NCBI GenBank assembly: GCA_963754645.1
Contig: CAVWGP010000001.1
Span: forward strand, 620,001-684,000
Direction of reading: 5' to 3'
Source: CAVWGP01 sp963754645
GTDB taxonomy: Bacteria > Pseudomonadota > Alphaproteobacteria > Bin65
DNA: 64,000 nucleotides
A program made the position numbers and the translations under genes. The notes beneath the pieces were generated by a model that saw only the letters and a program-made list of their open reading frames with translations, was not told where the DNA came from and did no database searches. Below are positions 43,697 to 52,929 of the stretch, piece by piece (the stretch's first letter is position 1; the number at the start of each line of letters is the position of its first letter).

Positions 43697-44769
43697 TGGT
43701 GGAGGCCACAGAGAATTAGAAGTTGGACGATGCGTCCTTCGTGCTGGATCGGCCGCCGGACCGGAGCATCCTTTAGCTAAAGATAATTGAGTGCGGCTAC
43801 CGTTGCAGTAGTCGGCGTATTTGTTGAGGATCCGTCGAAGATGCGCCTCTCCGAATGCGACGAGGTGGTCGACGCACTCGCGACGGATCGAGCCAATCAG
43901 CCGTTCGGCAAACGCATTCTGCCAAGGGGATCGAGCGGCAATCGGCCGGTCACGTATCCCCATTGCATGAAGGCGCCGCTCAAAAGCCTGGCCGTACGCA
44001 CCGTCGCGATCACGATCAGGTATTTCGGCGCCCGATCCCATGGGAACGCCTCGGTGACTTGCCGAGCAATCCATTCGGCGGTGGGATGCGCGGTGACATT
44101 GATCGTGAAGAGCAGTCTGCGATCGATGCCGACGATGACCAGCGCAAAGAGCATGCGTAGATCGACCGTAAGGACGACGAATTTGTCGATTGCTGCAATA
44201 CCCTCCGCATGGTTGCGCAAGAAAATCTTCCAGCTTTGCGAGCGCGGCCAGCGTCGCTTTGCCATGTACTTGGCCACCGTGGACTGCGCAGCCTCAAAGC
44301 CAAGCTTCAGGAGTTCGCCGTGAACCCGCGGGGCGCCCCACAGCAGGTTGTCGAGGCTCATCTCGCGAATGAACCGGCGAAGCTCGAGCGGCGCCTTTGG
44401 GCGGCCCCACCGGGGCCGTGATCGCCAACGCCAATAGGTCCGGAACCCCGCCCGGTGCCATCGCACGATCGTCTCAGGTCGGATGACCGTGACGGCGCGG
44501 ATAACGGATGGAAATACCCGAAAGATCCAAACGAAAAGCAGGCGATCCAGGCCGTTCAGCGCGAGGCGCTTGGGCATCTGCCGGCGAACGATGCCCATCC
44601 GATGGCGGAGGACGAGGATCTCAGCCTCAAGCCGAGCTCTTGACTTGAACGGCGCCGCGATCAGGCCGAATAGCAAGCTGAAAAAGTGCAGCATCATTTC
44701 GAAACTTAGCGGCCAAAATCAACTTGTCTACATCGAATCGAATTCTCGGTAGGCACAGGTTCCGGATCC
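43651..44769 (-). mobile_element. Decayed insertion sequence with about 29-bp imperfect inverted repeats
   Basis: The left end (43651-43679) and right end (44740-44769) are inverted copies: ACCTGTGCCT at 43659-43668 matches AGGCACAGGT at 44751-44760, and GAATTC-like sequence on the inside and CCGG outside extend the match to roughly 24 of 29 positions. Between them lies one leftward transposase gene broken by two frameshifts. No clear target duplication flanks the ends. The element separates a sugar-type importer operon from the branched-chain-type operon. Confidence 0.75.
43678..44697 (-). pseudogene. Integrase-core (rve) DDE transposase, frameshifted
   Basis: Translation starts MMLHFFSLLFGLIAAPFKSR at 44697 and keeps family order: RPETIVRWHRAGFRTYWRW, LLWGAPRVHGELLKLGF, GIAAIDKFVV (first Asp) and TAHPTAEWIARQVTEAF. 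At about 44013 one base is missing, after which the other frame gives RDRDGAYGQAF (second Asp) and SPWQNAFAERLIGSIRREC (Glu). A second shift near 43730-43765 leads to LHHQYA and the stop at 43678. Catalytic residues survive but the frame is lost, so the protein is not made. Family is the common rve-type transposase with LHHQY ending; IS family not assigned. Confidence 0.82.
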
Positions 44770-44832
44770 GGATCGTGCCGTGAAAATATTTGTTCAACGC
44801 GAGGTTGCCGCTCGCCGCATCAGTGTCAGCGG

Positions 44833-44861
44833 TTGACTCGCCTGTTGGGTGACCATAGTCT
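44833..44861 (+). promoter_or_regulatory. Candidate promoter of the branched-chain-type ABC operon
   Basis: TTGACT (44833-44838), a 17-bp spacer and TAGTCT (44856-44861) lie just outside the right end of the decayed IS and point at the ATG at 44930. The expected transcription start falls on the palindrome at 44868-44889. Confidence 0.45.
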
Positions 44862-44867
44862 AAAATA

Positions 44868-44889
44868 ATAGACCGTCTGGTTGGTCTAT
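44868..44889 (+). promoter_or_regulatory. Palindromic operator, TetR type
   Basis: ATAGACC and GGTCTAT form perfect 7-bp arms around an 8-bp centre (GTCTGGTT). An overlapping GTCTA at 44858-44862 gives a third half-site. Position at the start of transcription fits repression. The stretch GACCGTCTGGT resembles GACCGTCCAGT found at 58915 and, inverted, at 62986, with 9 of 11 positions equal. Confidence 0.6.
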
Positions 44890-44929
44890 AGTTTCTCGGC
44901 AGCCGTTGCGAAAATTGGAGAGGATTCCA

Positions 44930-46120
44930 ATGGGGCACGTTAGAAGCATTGGCGCAGCAACATTGGCGCTTCTAGCCGGCATCGCCGCAGGATTGCCCGA
45001 CGCGACGGCACAGGCGCCGGGTGTGACCAAGGATTCGGTGACGGTGGGAACTTGGATCACTACGACCGGGCCGGTCGCGATCTATGGTGTGCCGATCAAG
45101 GCCGGTGCCGAGGCGTTCTTCAAGCAGCTCAACGAGAAGGGCGGCATCAAAGGCCGTAAGATCAACTTCATCGTCGACGACAACGGCTACAACCCGCAGC
45201 AAACGGTCGCCATCGCTCGCAAGCTGGTGACGCGCGACAACGTGCTGGCCATTCCGATCGCGCATGGAACGGCGCAGACCGCGGCGACGTTCCCCTTTCT
45301 CGTCGAGCAGGCGAAGGTGCCGATCCTGATGCCTTATGGCGGCGCCAAGGAATGGTATGATCCGCCGAAGCCCGGATTGCTCGGCCTACACGTCCTCTAT
45401 GAAGATCAGTGCGAGGAACTCGGCCGTTGGGCCGGACGCGACGGCCATAAGAAAGTCCTCGTCGTGCACGGTGCCCACTCCGCCTTCGAGAACGTCGCGA
45501 ACTACGTCAAGCCGGGCCTGCTGTCGGTGGTCCCGGGCGGCGAGGTCGAGTTGATGGCGGTGAAGATCGGCACGACCGATTATGCACCAATTGTTCTCGA
45601 CATCGCTCGCAAGAAGCCGGACGCGATCGTCATGGTGCAGTTGCAGCAGGAGATCGTGCTGCTCGCGAAAGGCCTGAAGCAGCGGGGGGTCTCGATCCCG
45701 CTTTACACTTATGCGCCGAACGTCGCCCAGTCGATGATCGAGCTCGGCGGCGAGTTCGTCGAGGGCCTGAAGTCGGTATCGCTCACCGTCTCGCCGCTAG
45801 CCGACACGCCCGCGGTGAAGGAATATCGCGACGCGCTCGCCAAGCACGCGCCGAGCGAGAAGCCGGATTTTGCCTCGATCATCGCCTGGGGCACGGCCAA
45901 GATCTTCGCTGAGGCGCTCAACCGTTCGGCGGAGCCGTTGACGCGCGAGTCGCTGCTCGACGGCTTCTATGCGCTGAAAAGTTACGATTCCGGCATATTC
46001 CCGGCGGTCGAGTTCTCGGTCAGCCAGCCGCTCGGCGGCCGTTTGCTGCAGCCGATGGTCATCAAGAGCGGCAAGTGGGAAAACGCCGGTTCGATCGTCA
46101 ACGTCCGCAAGAAGAAATGA
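44930..46120 (+). CDS. Branched-chain-amino-acid-type ABC substrate-binding protein (LivK-like)
   Basis: Periplasmic ligand-binding protein of the type-I (Leu/Ile/Val-binding) fold, 396 residues. A Sec signal peptide ends near DATAQA at about residue 28. The mature start GVTKDSVTVGTWITTTGPVA and KAGAEAFFKQLNEKGGIKGR are typical of receptors that in this family bind aromatic or short acids and amides as well as amino acids. The ATG at 44930 is preceded by GGAGAGG. A TTG eight codons earlier is less likely. A GC hairpin spans its stop codon. Confidence 0.92.
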   Translation: MGHVRSIGAATLALLAGIAAGLPDATAQAPGVTKDSVTVGTWITTTGPVAIYGVPIKAGAEAFFKQLNEKGGIKGRKINFIVDDNGYNPQQTVAIARKLVTRDNVLAIPIAHGTAQTAATFPFLVEQAKVPILMPYGGAKEWYDPPKPGLLGLHVLYEDQCEELGRWAGRDGHKKVLVVHGAHSAFENVANYVKPGLLSVVPGGEVELMAVKIGTTDYAPIVLDIARKKPDAIVMVQLQQEIVLLAKGLKQRGVSIPLYTYAPNVAQSMIELGGEFVEGLKSVSLTVSPLADTPAVKEYRDALAKHAPSEKPDFASIIAWGTAKIFAEALNRSAEPLTRESLLDGFYALKSYDSGIFPAVEFSVSQPLGGRLLQPMVIKSGKWENAGSIVNVRKKK

Positions 46121-46145
46121 GCGGGGCCGCCGTCCGCGCCCGCTC
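46119..46145 (+). promoter_or_regulatory. Hairpin at the end of the LivK-like gene
   Basis: GAGCGGG (46119-46125) pairs perfectly with CCCGCTC (46139-46145) and includes two bases of the stop codon. No U-run follows. The rest of the gap to 46239 shows nothing else recognisable. Confidence 0.4.
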
Positions 46146-46239
46146 CCGGTGGGGACAGGGCTCCGCGCGCATTCCCGCAGCCTAACGAGCGTATCTGCTA
46201 TGCGACGCGTTCTAGACTTCGGCATGCGGTGACGTAACC

Positions 46240-47115
46240 GTGGGCGACATCGTCTCCCTTGTCGTTTCCGGAATTGCCTCGGGATCGGCCTTCGCCCTAT
46301 TGGCGCTCGGCGTCGTCATCATCTTCCGCTCGACCGACACGGTGAACTTCGCGATCGGCGACACCGGAACGCTCGCCGCTTATCTTGCGCTCAGTGCCAT
46401 GCTGGCGGGCCTTAGCATCTGGGTCGCATTTCCGCTCGCCGTCATCGCCGCCGGCGCGCTCGGCATGGTCACGGAGCGCATTTTTGTCCGGCCGCTGGGC
46501 CACGGCAAGCACCTTCTCTTCGTGGCGCTCGTGATCACCATCGGTCTCGGCTTGGTGGTCCAGGCCGGGATGGGCGCGATCTGGGGCCCCACGCCGCGAA
46601 AGTTCCCGCCGCTGGTTCCCGGCTGGATCGAAATCGCCGGGGTCGCGATTTCGCTGAACAAGATCGCCGCCACCGCGATCGCGCTCGCCGCCATGGCCGT
46701 CGTCGCTTGGTTCTTCGGCTACCGGCCGATGGGCATCGCGATGCGAGCCTCTGCCGAAGATCCGTTCGCCGCCAGGCTGGTCGGGCTCGGCGTCGGCCGG
46801 ATGGCGGCGCTCGCCTGGTTTCTCGGCTGCGCGCTCGCGGCCTTGGCTATGCTGTTCCTCGCGGCTGAATCGGCGCTGCAGCCGCACCTTGCGCATGTGC
46901 CGCTGTTCCGCGCCTTCGCCGGCGTATTCCTCGGCGGATTGACGAGCATGCCGGGTGCCGTGATCGGCGGCTTCGCGATCGGCGTGCTCGACAACATTGC
47001 CGGCCACTACATCTCGGCGAATTACCGCGACACGATCGTCTTCGCGATTATCGTCGTCGTGCTCTTCGCGCGGCCAGCCGGCTTCATGGGATCAATCCGG
47101 CAGGAGCGCGTTTGA
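46240..47115 (+). CDS. livH: Branched-chain-type ABC permease (LivH)
   Basis: Membrane subunit of 291 residues, eight or so helices. SGIASGSAFALLALGVVIIF, LFVALVITIGLGLVVQAGM, IAMRASAEDPFAARLVGLGV (EAA-like loop) and GVFLGGLTSMPGAVIGGFAIG match LivH. The start codon is GTG at 46240. The stop overlaps the next gene by TTGA. It lacks obvious truncation. Confidence 0.93.
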   Translation: MGDIVSLVVSGIASGSAFALLALGVVIIFRSTDTVNFAIGDTGTLAAYLALSAMLAGLSIWVAFPLAVIAAGALGMVTERIFVRPLGHGKHLLFVALVITIGLGLVVQAGMGAIWGPTPRKFPPLVPGWIEIAGVAISLNKIAATAIALAAMAVVAWFFGYRPMGIAMRASAEDPFAARLVGLGVGRMAALAWFLGCALAALAMLFLAAESALQPHLAHVPLFRAFAGVFLGGLTSMPGAVIGGFAIGVLDNIAGHYISANYRDTIVFAIIVVVLFARPAGFMGSIRQERV

Positions 47116-48917
47116 GCGTCAACAATAGCACACGCCGTCGTCTTGTCCGCGCCGGGGCGATCCTTACCGTCGGCGCGCTCGTCTGGCTCGCGACCGGCCC
47201 GCTGCGGCTCACCGGCGAGTACGTTTCGTTCCTCGTAGCGGCGACCTGTTACTTTGCGGTCGTGACGATGTCGGTTTCCATGCTTGCGGGCTACTGCGGC
47301 ATCTGGCCGATCGGGCATACCGCCTTCACCGCGATCGGTGCCTATCTGACCGCGAATTTGGGTGCGGCGGGCCTGCCGATCGAGGCCATCCTTCCCGTCG
47401 CCGCACTGGCGGCGGCGCTGATCGGCTTCGTTCTCGGCACGACTGCCGGCCGCTTCTCGATCCTGTATTTCGGCCTCCTCACCCTGGCGATCAGCCTTGC
47501 GGCGTTCGAGGTCATCGGCCACTGGGGCAAATTTACAGGCGGCGAGAACGGCATGCCGGTGAAGCCGGTGCGATCGTTGCTCGTGGGGCGCAGCCTCGGC
47601 ATCGCTGACGCGACGGCGTTCTGCCTGCTCAGCGCCACCACCGCCTTTCTCATGATCGACTTTGTCTGCCAGGGCCCGATCGGCCGGCGCTGGCTGGCGA
47701 TCAAGAGCCAGCGCATGGCCTCGATGGCAGTCGGTTTCGTGCCAGCGCGGGAGAACGCGCTGGCCTTCGCGTTCAGCGCCGCCATGGCGGCAATCTCGGG
47801 CAGCGCGATGGCGATCGCTATCGGCTACCTCGATCCCGAGAGCTTCTCGCTCAACGCTGGCGTGACCATGCTCGTCTCGACGGTGGTCGGTGGCGCCGGC
47901 AGCATCGTTGGCGCCGTGCTGGGCGCGGCCTTCATCGTCGGCGTGCCGGAGCTCGCGCGCGGCACGAACCACGTCGCGCCCTTCGTCTTCGGCGTCGCGA
48001 CCATGGCCGTGCTGCTCTTTCTCCGGAAGGGCGTCGTCCCGACGCTGCTAGAGGCCCTCCATCTGCGCGCAGGCCGCGGACGCCAGCGCAAGCCCGCAAT
48101 CGGCGCCGGCGGCAACCTCGCCGCGCTAGTCGCGGACGTGCTTCCGGCCCGGGGCAGGGAGCTGGCCGTTGATAACGTCAACGTCGCGTTCGGCGGCGTC
48201 AAGGCATTGCAGGACGTCTCGCTCCGCGTGCCGGCGGGTCGGCTCTACGGCCTGATCGGACCGAATGGCTCCGGCAAGACGACGCTCCTCAACGTGCTGA
48301 GCGGCTTCGTGCAGCCAGCCGCGGTACGCGGGCTCCGGATCGGCGACGCCGATTTGAGGTCGCGCACGCCCTGGGCTCGCATATCCGCCGGCTTCGGGCG
48401 CACCTTCCAGCACGCCGAACTTTTTGCGGAGCTGACGATTCGCGACATGTTGGCCGTTGTGGCGCGCCAGGGCATTGGCGCGCGCAAGGCGGCGGGCAAG
48501 GCGCTCGTCGATCCGCACGATGTTGCCGAACGCATCATCGCCGACCTCGGCCTCGCAGATGCGGCGGACAGGCTGCCGCATTCCCTGCCCTTCGGCATTC
48601 AGAAAGTCGCCGACATCGCGCGCGCGCTCGCCGGCGGCGCCGGCACGCTCGCGCTCGACGAGCCGTTCTCGGGTCTCGACTCCGATAAATCGGCGAAGCT
48701 GCGCGCGATGCTGCGCGAACTGCACGCGGCGGGCGTGACGATCCTCATCATCGATCACGCCGTGCATGAGATCTTCGAGCTCGCCGAGGAGGTCTTCGTG
48801 CTCGATTTCGGCTGTGTCATCGCGCGCGGCACGCCGGATACGGTCCGCGCCGACCCCAAGGTCCGCGAGGCCTATTTCGGCCTGAGCGAGGACGCGCGGG
48901 AGAATGCGCATGCCTAG
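47112..48917 (+). CDS. Fused branched-chain-type ABC permease-ATPase (LivM-LivG)
   Basis: One 601-residue chain joins two subunits. Residues 1-310 are a LivM-type permease (LAGYCGIWPIGHTAFTAIGAY, TMLVSTVVGGAGSIVGAVLG). After a basic linker (RAGRGRQRKPAIG) residues 355-600 are a LivG ATPase with Walker A GPNGSGKTT, RTFQHAELFAELT, the LivG-style signature LPFGIQKVADIARAL and Walker B LALDEPFSGLD. The H-loop histidine is in IIDHAVHEIFELA. Translation appears to start at a TTG overlapping the LivH stop by 4 bases. Fusion fixes permease:ATPase stoichiometry; LivH and LivF remain separate. Confidence 0.9.
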   Translation: MSVNNSTRRRLVRAGAILTVGALVWLATGPLRLTGEYVSFLVAATCYFAVVTMSVSMLAGYCGIWPIGHTAFTAIGAYLTANLGAAGLPIEAILPVAALAAALIGFVLGTTAGRFSILYFGLLTLAISLAAFEVIGHWGKFTGGENGMPVKPVRSLLVGRSLGIADATAFCLLSATTAFLMIDFVCQGPIGRRWLAIKSQRMASMAVGFVPARENALAFAFSAAMAAISGSAMAIAIGYLDPESFSLNAGVTMLVSTVVGGAGSIVGAVLGAAFIVGVPELARGTNHVAPFVFGVATMAVLLFLRKGVVPTLLEALHLRAGRGRQRKPAIGAGGNLAALVADVLPARGRELAVDNVNVAFGGVKALQDVSLRVPAGRLYGLIGPNGSGKTTLLNVLSGFVQPAAVRGLRIGDADLRSRTPWARISAGFGRTFQHAELFAELTIRDMLAVVARQGIGARKAAGKALVDPHDVAERIIADLGLADAADRLPHSLPFGIQKVADIARALAGGAGTLALDEPFSGLDSDKSAKLRAMLRELHAAGVTILIIDHAVHEIFELAEEVFVLDFGCVIARGTPDTVRADPKVREAYFGLSEDARENAHA

Positions 48918-49653
48918 CGCGGCAAGCATCTCCCCTGCCCTCTCGGCCCGCGATATCACCCACCGCTATGGCGGCGTGCTGGCCCTCAGCGACGTTTCGC
49001 TCGAGATCGCGCGCGGCAGCTTCGTCGCCGTGCTGGGCGCGAACGGTGCTGGCAAATCGACCTTGGCCTACATTCTCGCGGGCTTGCTGGCGCCGACCAA
49101 GGGCAGCGTCAGCGCCGGCGGCCGATCCGCCGCTGGCTACGACGCCGGGCCGACCAGTCGCGTGCGGCTCGTACCCGAAGGCCGGCGGCTGTTCGGCCAG
49201 CTCACGGTGGCGGAGAACTTGCTGCTCGGCGGATACGGCGCCGGCGCGTCCGAGGCCGAGATCAAGGCGCGGATGCCGGCGGTGCTCGAGGGATTGCCGA
49301 AGGCGATTCGCGACGAGCCGTCGCGAATCGCCGCGACTCTATCCGGCGGCGAACAGCAGATGTTGGCGATCGGCCGCGCGCTGATGGCCGAGCCCGAAAC
49401 GCTCATCATCGACGAGCCGTCGATGGGACTCGCGCCGATCCTGATCGCGCAGGTTTATGCGGTGCTATCAAAGCTGCACAAATCGGGCGTCACGATCGTG
49501 CTGCTCGAGCAGATGGCGACCCATGCGGTGCGGCATTCGGACTCGCTCCTCATTCTCGAGCGCGGCCGCCTAGTCTATACCGGCTCGCCGCACGGCGATG
49601 CCGCCAGCGCGGCGCTGACGGAGGGCTATACTGGCGGAGGATCGCCGCGATGA
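48904..49653 (+). CDS. livF: Branched-chain-type ABC ATPase (LivF)
   Basis: Second ATPase of 249 residues. Walker A GANGAGKST, QLTVAENLLLGGYGAG, signature LSGGEQQM and Walker B LIIDEPSMGLAP are intact, and the C-terminal LLEQMATHAVRHSD includes the LivF-type switch region. The ATG at 48904 overlaps the fused upstream gene by 14 bp; ATG 48910 is an alternative. The stop overlaps the flavoprotein gene by ATGA, which ties import to that enzyme. Confidence 0.93.
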   Translation: MRMPSAASISPALSARDITHRYGGVLALSDVSLEIARGSFVAVLGANGAGKSTLAYILAGLLAPTKGSVSAGGRSAAGYDAGPTSRVRLVPEGRRLFGQLTVAENLLLGGYGAGASEAEIKARMPAVLEGLPKAIRDEPSRIAATLSGGEQQMLAIGRALMAEPETLIIDEPSMGLAPILIAQVYAVLSKLHKSGVTIVLLEQMATHAVRHSDSLLILERGRLVYTGSPHGDAASAALTEGYTGGGSPR

Positions 49654-50990
49654 CGGCGAAGCACGACCGGATCGAGTGCGACCTTCTCGTCCTCGGCTCG
49701 GGCATGGCCGGCATGACAGCCGCCGCGCGGGCGGCCGAAGGTGGCGCTCGCGTCATCGTCGTCGAGAAGGCGCATGAGACCGGCGGCTCGGCCGCGCTTT
49801 CCGGCGGCTATCTATGGACCGCGACCTCGCTGAGCCACATGGCCTATCACGATGACGGCGATCCGCGGCTGCACGCCGTTGTGATCGAAGAGTTTCCCGA
49901 AGTGATGGGATGGCTCCGGCAACGCGGCCTCGACATTCAACCGCCGCAGCGCGTGCTGTTCGGCCGCGGCTACCAGATCGACATCCTCGGCCATCTCCAG
50001 CAATGCGCGCTTTCGATCGAGAAGGCCGGGGGCCATATCGTCCGCGGCACCGAGACCGTGGCGCTCCTCAAGCACAACCGCCGCGTGACCGGCGCGCTTA
50101 CGCGGCATGCCGATGGCGAGGTCGAGGTCGGCGCCGGCGCAATTCTCCTGGCCACGGGCGGATTCCAGGGCTCGCCGGATCTCCGCGCCGAGCTGATCCA
50201 TCCGGCCGCGCGCAACATGATCCTGCGCTCGAACACGAGCAGCGCCGGCGACGGGCTGAGGCTGGGCGTCGCGGCCGGCGGCGCCTATGCCGGGCCCAAT
50301 CCGGGTTTCTACGGCCATCTTCTCGCCTGTCCGGTCAAGGCGGCGACGGCGTCGGATTTCGTCGTCTTCACGCAATATCACAGCGACCATTCTTTGCTGC
50401 TCAACCGCGAGGGCCGGCGTTTTGTCGATGAATGCCGCGCCGACCACACGAGCACACAGAAAACGCTGCGCCAAACCGAGGCGCGCGCGCTGCTGTTCTG
50501 GGACTCGCGCGTGCAGGACGAGATCGCGCTGCAGCCGCCGGTGGCCGGAGCCGCGCCGCTCAACCGCTACGAGCTCGCGATCGCGGCCGGCGCGCGCGGC
50601 GCCAAGCTTGCCCGTATCGGCGACGTCGCGGCTGCCGCCTCGCGATGGGGATACGACGGCGCGCAATGCGTCGCGACGATCGAAGCATACAATGCCGCCA
50701 TGCGTACCGCGCCCGAGGCACTGCATCCGCCGCGCGTCGACAATGCGGTCGCCCTCGTCCGCGCGCCGTTCTACTTGCTCGAAGTGCAGCCCGCGATCAC
50801 CTTTACCTTCGGCGGTCTCGGGGTGGATTCTGAGGCGCGGGTGCTCGACCCAGCGGGCGAGGCCGTTTCCGGACTTTTGGCTGCTGGCGCCGATGTCGGC
50901 AATGTTTATCGCGGCGGCTATTGCGGCGGGCTCTCGCTCGCAGCGGGTTTTGCCTTCCGCGCCATGCGAACGCTGGGCTACGCCCGATGA
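49650..50990 (+). CDS. FAD-dependent oxidoreductase (fumarate reductase/KstD/TcuA-like)
   Basis: FAD_binding_2 flavoprotein, 446 residues. LLVLGSGMAGMTAAARAAEG starts near residue 12, followed by VVEKAHETGGSAALSGGYLW. AILLATGGFQGSPDLRAEL and the C-terminal TFTFGGLGVDSEARVLD with GGYCGGLSLAAGFAFRAM fit enzymes that dehydrogenate next to a carbonyl, such as 3-ketosteroid dehydrogenases and tricarballylate dehydrogenase. It starts inside the LivF stop (ATGA), so it is made with the importer and is probably the first enzyme acting on the imported compound (inference). Confidence 0.87.
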   Translation: MTAKHDRIECDLLVLGSGMAGMTAAARAAEGGARVIVVEKAHETGGSAALSGGYLWTATSLSHMAYHDDGDPRLHAVVIEEFPEVMGWLRQRGLDIQPPQRVLFGRGYQIDILGHLQQCALSIEKAGGHIVRGTETVALLKHNRRVTGALTRHADGEVEVGAGAILLATGGFQGSPDLRAELIHPAARNMILRSNTSSAGDGLRLGVAAGGAYAGPNPGFYGHLLACPVKAATASDFVVFTQYHSDHSLLLNREGRRFVDECRADHTSTQKTLRQTEARALLFWDSRVQDEIALQPPVAGAAPLNRYELAIAAGARGAKLARIGDVAAAASRWGYDGAQCVATIEAYNAAMRTAPEALHPPRVDNAVALVRAPFYLLEVQPAITFTFGGLGVDSEARVLDPAGEAVSGLLAAGADVGNVYRGGYCGGLSLAAGFAFRAMRTLGYAR

Positions 50991-51029
50991 GTTTTGCACC
51001 ATCCTATTTCGTTGATGGAGGATTTTTTC

Positions 51030-51921
51030 ATGAAGGAACTAAAGGACCGCGTCGCCGTCATCACGGGCGCTGCCAGCGGAATCGGCCTCGCCTTCGCCGA
51101 GCGCTTCGCCAAGGAAGGCATGAAGCTCGTCCTAGCCGATATCGAGGAGCCGCGCCTCAACGAGGTGGTCGCGTCCTTCAAGGCCAGGAAGATTCCTGTT
51201 GCGGCCATGACGCTCGACGTCTCGGACCCCGCGGCGGTGGAAGCGCTGGCCAAGCTCGCCTACGGCACGTTCGGGGCGACGCATTTGCTTTGCAACAATG
51301 CCGGCGTCGTGCCCGCGGGTCGCTTCCGCCCGGTCTGGGAATACCCGATCGAGGACTGGAAATGGGCTTTCGACGTCAACATGATGGGCGTCGTGCACGG
51401 ACTCAGGAGCTTCATCCCCCGCATGCTCGCGGGCCAGGCGGAGGGCCACGTCGTCAACACGTCCTCCATCGCCGGCCTGATCAGCGGATCGGCAACGCCG
51501 GTCTATAGCGCGGCCAAGCACGCCGTTGTGCGGATTTCCGAGGCGCTCTACGCTTCGCTCGTGCAGGCCGGCGCGTCCATCGGCGTTACGGTTCTTTGCC
51601 CCGGCGTGGTGCAGACGAGAATTCTATGAATCGGAGCGCAACCGACCCGAGGGGCTTGTGCCGCCCGGCGGCATCGGCGAGGAGCGAAAGGACATCCACG
51701 ACGCCATGGTGAATTTAAGGCCCGGCGGGCTGGGGTCGGACGGCGTCGCCGACATGGTCCATCGGGCGATCCTTGAGAACCGGTTTTATGTCCTGACCAC
51801 GGACGCCTTCGACGACGGGATCCGCGAGCGGTTCGAGAGCATTCTCGCGCGGCGCAATCCGAATTTCCCGGACCTCCTCGCGCTGTCGCAAAAGGAGAGC
51901 GCGCAGCGGCTGAAGCGTTAG
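51030..51921 (+). pseudogene. SDR-family oxidoreductase, split by a single-base frameshift
   Basis: Classical SDR: DRVAVITGAASGIGLAFAER near the start, LLCNNAGVVPAGRF, VVNTSSIAGLISGSATPVYS and AAKHAV (YxxxK), VTVLCPGVVQTRI. At about 51621-51624 (AGAATTCTATGAA) one extra base sends the frame to a stop at 51629; removing one T restores TRIYESERNRPEG and runs to 51921, giving about 296 residues, a normal length for this branch. The ATG at 51030 follows GGAGG. Conserved residues are intact, so recent mutation or sequence error are both possible. Confidence 0.8.
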
Positions 51922-51927
51922 TCTGCT

Positions 51928-52929
51928 TCAGACCTTGACCATGGCCTTTCCGACATGTGTGCCAGCCAGCATTTCGACGAAAGCCTGCGGCGTGTTCTCG
52001 ATGCCGTCGGTGATATGCTCAGCGTGCTTCAGCCAGCCTTCGGCTTCCCAGGCCAGCGCCTGATCGACGAATTGCGGGATGCGATCAAAATAGCGCGAGG
52101 CGCGAAATCCTTCGATGCGCAGCGCCTTGTAAACCGTCGGCCATAGGCTGGGCCCGTCGCGCCAACCCGACGCCGAGTATTCCGCCACCAGGCCGCAGAT
52201 CGCGACCCGTCCGAAGGGATTCATGCGCGCGAAAACGGCGCGCAGGATATCGCCACCGACATTCTCGAAATCGACATCGATGCCGCTCGGGCAGGCTGCA
52301 TCGAGGCGGACCGGGAAGTCCGGGGCGCGGTAGTCGATGCAGGCGTCGTAACCGAGCTGCTCGACGGCATGGCGGCATTTCGCTTCCCCGCCCGCGATGC
52401 CCACCGCGCGGGCGCCCATGATCTTCGCGATCTGGCCGGCCGCAGCGCCCGTAGCGCCGGTCGCCGCCGAAACGACGACGGTCTCGCCGGCTTGCGGCCG
52501 GCCGATCTCGACGAGGCCGATCCAGGCTGTGAAGGACGAGAGGCCGAGGAGGCTCAGCCACTTCGGCAGCGGCGCGCGCGCCGGATCGATGCGGCGGAGA
52601 TCTGCGGCGTTCATAACCGCATGGCTCTGCCAACCCAGGAAGCCGAAGACATGGTCGCCGGCCGCGAACTGCGCGCTGCGCGAGAGAGTGACAACGCCGA
52701 TGGCGGGCGACGGAATTACCGCACCCAGCGGGATGGCGCCCGCATAGTCCGACACCGCATTCATCCGCGGTCGCAGCGCCGGATCGAGCGATAGGTACAA
52801 GACCTCGACCAGAACTTCGCCCTCCGCGGGCAGGGCCAGGGCCGCGCGAACGACCTCAAAGTTTGCCGCCACCGGCGCGCCGGATGGACGGCTCTTGAGA
52901 CGAATTTGAATGACGTCATTGCCGGCCAT
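51928..52929 (-). CDS. NADP-dependent oxidoreductase, MDR superfamily (YncB/leukotriene-hydroxydehydrogenase-like)
   Basis: Medium-chain dehydrogenase/reductase without catalytic zinc, 333 residues. LYLSLDPALRPRMNAVSDY and SAATGATGAAAGQIAKIMGA (dinucleotide loop), then YDACIDYRAPDF and IDVDFENVGGDILRAVFARM, are typical of double-bond reductases of the CurA/prostaglandin-reductase type. It is convergent with the SDR gene, 6 bp apart, and its ATG at 52929 overlaps the 3' end of the broken GMC gene by 14 bp. Likely role: reduction of an enone or enal intermediate (inference). Confidence 0.9.
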   Translation of the reverse strand: MAGNDVIQIRLKSRPSGAPVAANFEVVRAALALPAEGEVLVEVLYLSLDPALRPRMNAVSDYAGAIPLGAVIPSPAIGVVTLSRSAQFAAGDHVFGFLGWQSHAVMNAADLRRIDPARAPLPKWLSLLGLSSFTAWIGLVEIGRPQAGETVVVSAATGATGAAAGQIAKIMGARAVGIAGGEAKCRHAVEQLGYDACIDYRAPDFPVRLDAACPSGIDVDFENVGGDILRAVFARMNPFGRVAICGLVAEYSASGWRDGPSLWPTVYKALRIEGFRASRYFDRIPQFVDQALAWEAEGWLKHAEHITDGIENTPQAFVEMLAGTHVGKAMVKV

